The notes under the pieces: generated by a model
Told to the model about the DNA's origin: nothing
Database searches by the model: none
What the model saw: the letters and a program-made list of their open reading frames with translations, nothing else
In this document: positions 54,641 to 64,000 of the stretch, piece after piece
Layout: every line of letters starts with the position of its first letter
How positions within the stretch are numbered: position 1 is the first letter of the stretch
Translations under genes and position numbers: made by a program
Assembly: GCA_963920665.1 (NCBI GenBank)
Contig: OY987265.1
Location: forward strand, 27,037,001 to 27,101,000
Origin: Straminergon stramineum
Taxonomy: Eukaryota; Streptophyta; Bryopsida; Hypnales; Calliergonaceae
Direction: 5' to 3'
DNA length: 64,000 bases

Positions 54641-56760
54641 AGATGTTCTGCGGAGCCAGGCTTCTTCTAACGATGCCTCTCTAGCGTCGACCTGGAATGT
54701 TGGTTACTCGTAGGAAAGAGTCTGGTCCTGAGTCTCACTGCCCCCTGCTATGGCGCGGGCCTGTGAATGTCTTGGTTGTGGGATCAACCACTCTAACAGA
54801 ACTAATCTGTGCAAAGCGCAGGTCGTGTCCGGTCGGAGGACCGTTCCGACTGTGATCGCTTTGCTGGGCCCGGGTTTCACCACCGAAACCCATAGTGTGC
54901 TGAAGCAGCCGCTGCAAGAGATCCCCTTCTCACGCTTGTGTGGTCCCACATGCGTCAGGAGTCCTGCTTCGTGGCAGACGTGAAGCGTCTACTCACACAG
55001 CTGTATTGACATGTCATGCACCAGAGGGTGCAGCCCACCCGTCGGTGCACACCCTCGATAATTTTTGAGTGGGCAGCATTTAAATGCTGTCCGTTCTAGT
55101 CTTACGTTGACAAATAGTCACCAGGAGTCTACTCTGGGGAGATGAGCCGAATGTCCCTGTTTTGTCCCCTCAGTTGCTAATCTTTGACTATGCCTGAGCA
55201 TGGTCTTACTAATTTCACAAGGAGGATGTTCTCAACCTGTGAGCAACCTTCTAATTATGACATTTTAACTCTTCCTCGAGCGTCTGCTGATTTGTCGTCG
55301 CTTTCTATTCTTTTGCCAATGCATGGTTGGGTGAGTGCAAGGCTGGGCTTTCAGGGCTGAGCCCTGGTATCCATGGAAACTTTGTATGGCTGCCACACAG
55401 TGGACATTGACTAGCTAACATGTCGAATGATTTGTGCTTCATGGCATATCCCGTTGGACGGCACTTGATGGACTAGTGGTCGAAGTGGGCAGGAGATACA
55501 CTGCTGTTGTAATGTGTAGATGCTTGAGCTCATAAATTTCCAATTGTGCCGAAGTTTTGATGACTGCACTGCGTATGACTAGACTGTCTAAGTGGTTTCT
55601 CAGTGATATGTGAGTAAGAAACTTTCTGTGCGTATTTTCGTTCAGAAATCTTGTAAATGCAATGTGAGCTAGATTGGAGGTGGACGGTGAGTGCGTTTAA
55701 GGAACAGTTTGGTGTTAATTACATTGTGCATCGCGAGTGCACGTTTGAATAAGATTGTCGCTTACGTGAGTAGGCATGACAAGTCCCTTGCCTTAATGCA
55801 GATCTTTGAAGGTTCGACAAGAAATTGCAGCTTACAGAATCGAATAACTACAGTAGAAAAGAAACTACCGTGAATGTTGCCTGCAGTCAGCGTATGTATG
55901 TGTAATAGATCTTTCATCTTAGAAGAAGATGAATACTGGGTGTCGTAGTGCTCCCCAACTAGTATGGACCGGATCATTTCTCATTACTCTTGCTATATAC
56001 GTGTCACAAGCACACTTGTGTTTTGAGGAAGGAGGCGTTGTTTTTCAGGGGCTGTTTAATTCCTCAGTACTGGTTGTATCGTTTCAGTGCAGTTTGAGCA
56101 ACACGTTGAGTACAGGTCGGGAAGGAAAGTGGGTGCATGAGAGAGTGACGCATTGTGCCCTTTCTGCTGACACGTGTGAATATCCTTGGGGCGGCCCTTG
56201 GACTTTTCAGAGCAAAAATGTGACATTGAAATTAGCGCATGTGAATGGTGGGAATGTGAGGGGTGACCATTTTCTTTTGTTGAGCTAACACAAACGTTCT
56301 CGGGCTGTCGAAAGAGAAATACTTTTCCTTGCTTGGAGGCCAACGCGGGCACTCACACGTTTACACTGCGGTTAAAAATTATGTAACCATGCGCAAAGGT
56401 CGAAGGGCAGAGAGCAGGGCAGGGGGGATTTAGTTCATGGAAGAGGAGGTTCCTAAAGCACTTCCAAAATTTGTCATGACCCCTTACGAATTGTGGCCAA
56501 ACTGAGCAAGGCATTTAGTCTTCACCATGGCATGAAGTTCGTATGCTCATCTAAAAATGGCGGCAATAAGAGATGGTTTACAGAGTTCATTGCTAGCCGC
56601 AGCTTGAATCTTTGAACGGCAAACTAAGAATGTGCTGATAACTTGTTCCAAGTGTGTGACGGGAGCACTAGTATTCTAATTTCCAAACCCATAATAGAAT
56701 TCTTCATTTCTCTTTATGCATTGCTGCAAAACTAAAATCATGTCATAATTGTGGGTAGAT
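54641..56760. other. Gene-flanking intergenic DNA
   Basis: About 2 kb of moderate-GC sequence downstream of importin alpha. No ORF over about 120 codons, no domain and no repeat recognised. Confidence 0.5.
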
Positions 56761-56768
56761 ATTGCTCA

Positions 56769-57356
56769 TGAAAATTTAGAGGATGGGAGTATCGCTATTC
56801 AACTCGGTATGACAACAATTGAACAAGGTTACAGTCGTCAAACATCAATTCCCCATCAGAATTTAGAGTTGAAGGAATCCATTAACATTTCTTAGGTAAC
56901 GAAATTAAATCTCATGAAAACATTCCCTATCTAATGAAAGAAGAACACTAATATATCGTCTAAAAATAGAAGTTGAAAACATCATCCTTCATCCATTTTG
57001 ATGAGGTTCAAAAGAATATAGAACAAAAAGAAATGTGTCCCATTCTCCTTGCCAATTACACTCATAACTCCAAAATAATCAAGACGCAATTCAAAATACT
57101 CCCTCCACCAAATTCAAAATCTAAACCTTATTGTAATGTCACTACAAATGTAAACATCGTGATGAACTAACCAATTGATCAAGAAGCAATGTGTTTCATG
57201 ATCAAGAACTTGGAGGAGCCATAGTGCCATGACACAAAAGAAGAAAATTTTGTGATTTCAACATTGGTGGAGTAGGGACCGTGCTCACAAGTTGGAGTCG
57301 AGGGCCCAGGGACACAACATCTTTGGAGCAAGGAGGTAGGACATTTCACAACAACT
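56769..57356 (+). repeat. 588-bp inverted repeat, left arm
   Basis: Inverted and apparently identical to 60665-61252; a 66-codon frame in each arm translates identically. The two enclose 3.3 kb. Could be long TIRs of a DNA transposon or part of a palindrome around the assembly gap. Confidence 0.8.
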
Positions 57357-59553
57357 CAAGCGTTGAGTGAGAGGGTTGTTGAGGACTTTGTAGCGGAGCA
57401 TGAATCCGGAGAGTAACAAATATTGTAAGAGAAGAAGAGCATGAAACCACCTACCTAGTTGTAGAGGTTGAAAATATATATCAAGTAGTCTACAACTACC
57501 TAGTGTTCATAGAGCGAGGGAGTGGATATTTTTGACGGCAATCAACTACTTCAATTCATGGAAATGTCATTAGAAGTCAAACTTGCAGAATCAATTTCAA
57601 CTTCTAATGAGCTATTCAAGCTTTTCACAAAGTATGAAGGAGCATATGTAGTACATGCGACTAGTATGGTGGCAATGCTAAACATGGGTTCAAAAACCCT
57701 TATGCAATCCCCTCAACGCAAGCAAAATGTAAACAACAGAACAAACAATTTCCTGGACGTAATTGAGAATTTGTGGTCCTTACAACTTCATCTACATTTG
57801 CAAATATCCACTAGACAATTCATTCATTGCACCTATGGACCACCTATGCAACCAGTTGTACATATGGTTTCTATTAAATATAATACATAGGATCCAAATT
57901 TCTAGCCTCTAAATTCCATGTACATAATACTATTAGCCCCAATTTTTAGGCTCTCTATATTATTTATAATAAATTTTTCACTTTCATTGACCGCTAACTT
58001 ATTTGTAAGTTTTTTATAATTTTAACTTGAAATGAATTAACCACTATCTCTATTATGCGACACATTGTTTCTAAAATGCATTAAGTGTCCCCCTCAAGTC
58101 CCTATTGGCTCTCTATGGCACAATATTTTTCTTTTACAAAATTTCTCTGTGTCCATTATTCTTCTCCAAAGGTGAATAATGAGCAAGAAGAAGATTTCTT
58201 CATAGAAGTTTTCATGCAAATTGAAAGGAAATTACCCCCATTGCAACAATACCTATACAGTAGTAACTAGTGTAGCAGGAGCCGCCTAGGATCAATATCC
58301 TTTCCATTTTCATTCTCACAACGGCTCAAAAGGGAGGTCACACCTTCTTCATGTATGATAGCTCTCCATCAGCTCATCTTTTTACTATTGTACTTCTCAT
58401 TCTTCATAGAAATTTGTTTTGGTGAGGTGTGACTACCCTTATTATACCTCCAACAATATTGGAGGTTTTGCCAAATGAGTAGGTATACTATATTATTATA
58501 TGTAATAATGTTGGTCTATGTTATTGTGTGTAATATAATCATATTGACGATTCTCGGCTTCTTGTTTGATGACTCTCATTTTCATGTTGGTTCTATCTTC
58601 AAACTACAACACTTTCTTTTTGCAGCATAAGTGTCTACTCATGAATAAGGCATCCTCTAACCATCATGGTCTTGCACAATTTCCTACCAAAATATTCCAT
58701 GATTGTCTCATTGCACTACTCTACCACCAAAATCCTAGATGTACAAAGAAACATCAATAGCACAATAGAATTGCCTTCAATCTTAAATTATCATACAGAA
58801 TGTAGATTGTATAGAACTATATTTCTACAAAATCTTAGATTACGCTATGTGATAATTCTTGTTCAAATGCACCTTCACCACTTGGTTGATTTGCCTTTGC
58901 CCTCATTACAACAACCACATATTTTTGCATACTTTTGATCATTGTTGCAATGGCAGTGTGCTAAATGGCATCCCAAATCTCTTGTAAGCCCACATTGACA
59001 TTTCTTCGACTTTGCTAGGCATAGTTGCGAGCTTTTGCATTTCTAATGTCATATTGAACCATACATCAACAGTTTAATTTAGATCTAGCAAATGTATATG
59101 CGAATTAATCTTTTCCATTTTAAAAACTTTACACAATTTTAGGGGAGCAAAGTAGAGTGAAATGGAGCTACATCTTTGATGAGGACTATTTCTAGTACTA
59201 ATGGAAGAAACACTTGAAGTGGCCCCCCAAATAGAACTTCAACAAAATCAGCAATAGTACACCATTCTTGTAGAAAATGAATTACTTTTCTAAACAAATA
59301 TCAAAACTGCAAACTACAATGAATCTTATTATAATTGTGTATGAATCCATTCTACTATGAGCAAGTTCTCTGAAAAGGTCAAAGGCAATTACCTTTATTA
59401 ACCCCTCATCGCCGGAGGGGACGAAAAGTGTCCTCTCATAACCTGGCAGTAAAATTCTAAGTGCTGTAACTTTTGTATCCGATGTCCGAATTCAATAAAA
59501 CTTGTTGGGAAAGTTTCGAATATTATTCTAGTTTCACTCATAAAATTTTCAGT
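57005..59553 (+). repeat. Direct duplicate, first copy
   Basis: Nearly identical to 61453-64000, with one visible 1-bp difference (A run near 57241). The match begins exactly at the end of the N gap and runs to the end of the window. Confidence 0.9.
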
Positions 59554-60664
59554 TTAATCCAAGATGTACTGAGTTTTTGAGAGCCATTCGAAGTTCACAG
59601 GTTCAATTTGAGTTCACCTCACTGCATTCTGATGGCTGCAATTTCAGGGGTTTGTATCTTTCTCATCAAATGTTCGTTTTCAATAAAAATTGTTGAGTTT
59701 TGTTCCCAATAAAGCCTAGTTATTTTGATAAAATTTTCATGTCAATCCAAGTTGTTTTGAATGTTTGGGAGCAATTCGAAGTTCAAAATCCAGACATTTT
59801 TGCATTACAATGAACTTTGGCGGCTTATAACTTCTTCATACATGGTCCGTTTTCTATGATTTTTGTTGGAAAAGTTGCGCATACTAGTCTAGTTTATAAG
59901 ATTAAAATTTCATATGAATTCAAGAGGTTATGAGTGACTGAGAATCATTTTAGTAGAGGGAGTTTCAGACATAGATGTGATTTTTAGTTACTTTTTTCAC
60001 TGTTTTTTGACATTTCAAAACAATTTTGCGGACAAAATGAGTCAATTGAATGAGATTTCTTTTCACCAAAGTGTTTGTCTTTTGGTTTTGAATCACTTTG
60101 TAGTTTAAAGTTTTTTCAATTGAGTAGGTTTAGAAATCGAATTTCACCTTCAAATATGTTTTCATGAAAATTTCAGCATCTTTTGTAAACACTAAAACAT
60201 TATTATCGTTCAATCTATATGGTTGAATGACCCCAAATTTTTTTCACACCATCTACAACATGCACACTACAATATTGTATGGTTGAGATTTTCATACCTC
60301 ACTAAAATTTAGACTTATACGACTTGAATAGCAAGTCAGCTTTTACACATGTTTGGACTTCAGGCAATGAGAGGTTAAGACCTTCTCAACTCGATCCACA
60401 ATGTATAAACCAAATAGTGATGAACTATGAACCAACATAGCCAGCCCATAATGTACCCATAATGATGACATTCATATTGTGAGAATGCATGAAGATATCA
60501 CAACAATTCATCTCCAATCTGCATAGGATGGGCTTCGTGCAGTGATGTGGTAATAGTCACCTCTCATAAAAGTCAACTTGCTATAAACTACAGGGAAAAC
60601 AATTAATGCTAAAAGCCTTTTGCGAGACCCCTAAAATTTACTAATATACTAAAATGCATAACTA
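57357..60664. other. Interior of the inverted-repeat unit
   Basis: No recognisable transposase. The longest frame, 57522-57890 (123 codons from a GTG, motif EVKLAESISTSNELFKLFTK), matches nothing I know. At 59450-59960 three diverged repeats of about 170 bp share wording such as TTCAATAAAAATTGTTG and AGCAATTCGAAGTTCA. The remainder is AT-rich. Confidence 0.5.
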
Positions 60665-61252
60665 AGTTGTTGTGAAATGTCCTACCTCCTTGCTCCAAAG
60701 ATGTTGTGTCCCTGGGCCCTCGACTCCAACTTGTGAGCACGGTCCCTACTCCACCAATGTTGAAATCACAAAATTTTCTTCTTTTGTGTCATGGCACTAT
60801 GGCTCCTCCAAGTTCTTGATCATGAAACACATTGCTTCTTGATCAATTGGTTAGTTCATCACGATGTTTACATTTGTAGTGACATTACAATAAGGTTTAG
60901 ATTTTGAATTTGGTGGAGGGAGTATTTTGAATTGCGTCTTGATTATTTTGGAGTTATGAGTGTAATTGGCAAGGAGAATGGGACACATTTCTTTTTGTTC
61001 TATATTCTTTTGAACCTCATCAAAATGGATGAAGGATGATGTTTTCAACTTCTATTTTTAGACGATATATTAGTGTTCTTCTTTCATTAGATAGGGAATG
61101 TTTTCATGAGATTTAATTTCGTTACCTAAGAAATGTTAATGGATTCCTTCAACTCTAAATTCTGATGGGGAATTGATGTTTGACGACTGTAACCTTGTTC
61201 AATTGTTGTCATACCGAGTTGAATAGCGATACTCCCATCCTCTAAATTTTCA
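60665..61252 (-). repeat. 588-bp inverted repeat, right arm
   Basis: Reverse complement of 56769-57356; it runs up to the first N of the gap at 61253. Confidence 0.8.
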
Positions 61253-61452
61253 NNNNNNNNNNNNNNNNNNNNNNNNNNNNNNNNNNNNNNNNNNNNNNNN
61301 NNNNNNNNNNNNNNNNNNNNNNNNNNNNNNNNNNNNNNNNNNNNNNNNNNNNNNNNNNNNNNNNNNNNNNNNNNNNNNNNNNNNNNNNNNNNNNNNNNNN
61401 NNNNNNNNNNNNNNNNNNNNNNNNNNNNNNNNNNNNNNNNNNNNNNNNNNNN
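61253..61452. other. Assembly gap (200 N)
   Basis: Exactly 200 unknown bases, a round number typical of a placeholder gap between contigs. The sequence on its two sides is inverted with respect to the same unit, so the gap falls near a palindrome centre. Confidence 0.99.
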
Positions 61453-64000
61453 GGTTCAAAAGAATATAGAACAAAAAGAAATGTGTCCCATTCTCCTTGC
61501 CAATTACACTCATAACTCCAAAATAATCAAGACGCAATTCAAAATACTCCCTCCACCAAATTCAAAATCTAAACCTTATTGTAATGTCACTACAAATGTA
61601 AACATCGTGATGAACTAACCAATTGATCAAGAAGCAATGTGTTTCATGATCAAGAACTTGGAGGAGCCATAGTGCCATGACACAAAAGAAGAAATTTTGT
61701 GATTTCAACATTGGTGGAGTAGGGACCGTGCTCACAAGTTGGAGTCGAGGGCCCAGGGACACAACATCTTTGGAGCAAGGAGGTAGGACATTTCACAACA
61801 ACTCAAGCGTTGAGTGAGAGGGTTGTTGAGGACTTTGTAGCGGAGCATGAATCCGGAGAGTAACAAATATTGTAAGAGAAGAAGAGCATGAAACCACCTA
61901 CCTAGTTGTAGAGGTTGAAAATATATATCAAGTAGTCTACAACTACCTAGTGTTCATAGAGCGAGGGAGTGGATATTTTTGACGGCAATCAACTACTTCA
62001 ATTCATGGAAATGTCATTAGAAGTCAAACTTGCAGAATCAATTTCAACTTCTAATGAGCTATTCAAGCTTTTCACAAAGTATGAAGGAGCATATGTAGTA
62101 CATGCGACTAGTATGGTGGCAATGCTAAACATGGGTTCAAAAACCCTTATGCAATCCCCTCAACGCAAGCAAAATGTAAACAACAGAACAAACAATTTCC
62201 TGGACGTAATTGAGAATTTGTGGTCCTTACAACTTCATCTACATTTGCAAATATCCACTAGACAATTCATTCATTGCACCTATGGACCACCTATGCAACC
62301 AGTTGTACATATGGTTTCTATTAAATATAATACATAGGATCCAAATTTCTAGCCTCTAAATTCCATGTACATAATACTATTAGCCCCAATTTTTAGGCTC
62401 TCTATATTATTTATAATAAATTTTTCACTTTCATTGACCGCTAACTTATTTGTAAGTTTTTTATAATTTTAACTTGAAATGAATTAACCACTATCTCTAT
62501 TATGCGACACATTGTTTCTAAAATGCATTAAGTGTCCCCCTCAAGTCCCTATTGGCTCTCTATGGCACAATATTTTTCTTTTACAAAATTTCTCTGTGTC
62601 CATTATTCTTCTCCAAAGGTGAATAATGAGCAAGAAGAAGATTTCTTCATAGAAGTTTTCATGCAAATTGAAAGGAAATTACCCCCATTGCAACAATACC
62701 TATACAGTAGTAACTAGTGTAGCAGGAGCCGCCTAGGATCAATATCCTTTCCATTTTCATTCTCACAACGGCTCAAAAGGGAGGTCACACCTTCTTCATG
62801 TATGATAGCTCTCCATCAGCTCATCTTTTTACTATTGTACTTCTCATTCTTCATAGAAATTTGTTTTGGTGAGGTGTGACTACCCTTATTATACCTCCAA
62901 CAATATTGGAGGTTTTGCCAAATGAGTAGGTATACTATATTATTATATGTAATAATGTTGGTCTATGTTATTGTGTGTAATATAATCATATTGACGATTC
63001 TCGGCTTCTTGTTTGATGACTCTCATTTTCATGTTGGTTCTATCTTCAAACTACAACACTTTCTTTTTGCAGCATAAGTGTCTACTCATGAATAAGGCAT
63101 CCTCTAACCATCATGGTCTTGCACAATTTCCTACCAAAATATTCCATGATTGTCTCATTGCACTACTCTACCACCAAAATCCTAGATGTACAAAGAAACA
63201 TCAATAGCACAATAGAATTGCCTTCAATCTTAAATTATCATACAGAATGTAGATTGTATAGAACTATATTTCTACAAAATCTTAGATTACGCTATGTGAT
63301 AATTCTTGTTCAAATGCACCTTCACCACTTGGTTGATTTGCCTTTGCCCTCATTACAACAACCACATATTTTTGCATACTTTTGATCATTGTTGCAATGG
63401 CAGTGTGCTAAATGGCATCCCAAATCTCTTGTAAGCCCACATTGACATTTCTTCGACTTTGCTAGGCATAGTTGCGAGCTTTTGCATTTCTAATGTCATA
63501 TTGAACCATACATCAACAGTTTAATTTAGATCTAGCAAATGTATATGCGAATTAATCTTTTCCATTTTAAAAACTTTACACAATTTTAGGGGAGCAAAGT
63601 AGAGTGAAATGGAGCTACATCTTTGATGAGGACTATTTCTAGTACTAATGGAAGAAACACTTGAAGTGGCCCCCCAAATAGAACTTCAACAAAATCAGCA
63701 ATAGTACACCATTCTTGTAGAAAATGAATTACTTTTCTAAACAAATATCAAAACTGCAAACTACAATGAATCTTATTATAATTGTGTATGAATCCATTCT
63801 ACTATGAGCAAGTTCTCTGAAAAGGTCAAAGGCAATTACCTTTATTAACCCCTCATCGCCGGAGGGGACGAAAAGTGTCCTCTCATAACCTGGCAGTAAA
63901 ATTCTAAGTGCTGTAACTTTTGTATCCGATGTCCGAATTCAATAAAACTTGTTGGGAAAGTTTCGAATATTATTCTAGTTTCACTCATAAAATTTTCAGT
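61453..64000 (+). repeat. Direct duplicate, second copy
   Basis: Copy of 57005-59553, including the same open frames at the same spacing (61969-62337 equals 57522-57890). Given the adjacent gap this may be a haplotig or a mis-joined overlap rather than real tandem DNA. Confidence 0.9.

Noticed and set aside
61250..61537. 95-codon frame across the N gap
   Set aside because: Most of it is unknown sequence, and the rest is the inverted-repeat arm read in another frame.

Overview
This window is nuclear DNA from a plant (streptophyte). It is dominated by transposable elements (TEs) and has one clearly intact host gene. The evidence is a nine-exon importin-alpha gene with short GT-AG introns, plant-type telomere motifs (CCCTAAA), a plant-type hAT transposase (BED finger, DUF659, hAT C-terminal dimerisation), tRNA-derived SINE-like sequences, and a Mutator-like element carrying a plant receptor-kinase 5' end. 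The short introns and repeat style would fit a bryophyte or another non-seed plant, but the sequence does not prove it.

Layout. 1-18,440: a large composite TE region. Two inverted arms (1-3,835 on + and about 14,711-18,440 on -) each hold an outer GC-rich motif array, a telomere-like tract, a roughly 214-bp tandem repeat, an inner GC-rich array and a Gag-like/coiled-coil ORF (ORF C). Between the arms lie a full-length but nonsense-interrupted hAT transposase (5,890-9,168) and a protein-kinase-like ORF (10,625-12,121). ORF C, the transposase and the kinase are each preceded by an array of the same motif (CCCGCRGTCGCCC), all in the same orientation relative to their ORF.

18,440-25,800: a SINE-like sequence, a foldback hairpin, a retroelement-like unit (A, about 18,988-22,274) with one long Gag-like ORF broken by three stops, then a decayed gene or TE with a SUMO-interaction-like acidic region, an FCP1/NIF-type HAD phosphatase-like domain and a serine-rich tail. 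26,681-27,820: a decayed unknown gene on the minus strand. 27,929-41,554: three copies of a roughly 2-kb promoter-bearing LTR-like repeat, two of them nearly identical and inverted. One is split by element B (36,244-39,757), which has 5-bp target-site duplications (TSDs), TG..CA ends and a Gag-like ORF related to A. A minisatellite lies between the copies.

42,360-50,640: foldback/MITE-like elements and a complete Mutator-like element (42,559-44,399; 9-bp TSDs) containing the signal-peptide and LRR N-terminal exons of a receptor-like kinase (Pack-MULE). 51,282-54,387: importin alpha, intact, 534 aa. 56,769-64,000: a 3.3-kb unit with 588-bp inverted arms, a 200-N assembly gap, and then a near-identical direct copy of the same unit.

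Across the main TE and decayed-gene ORFs, damage is almost entirely in-frame TAG and TGA stops with very few frameshifts, as expected from deamination of methylated cytosine. Paired copies confirm this at specific codons.
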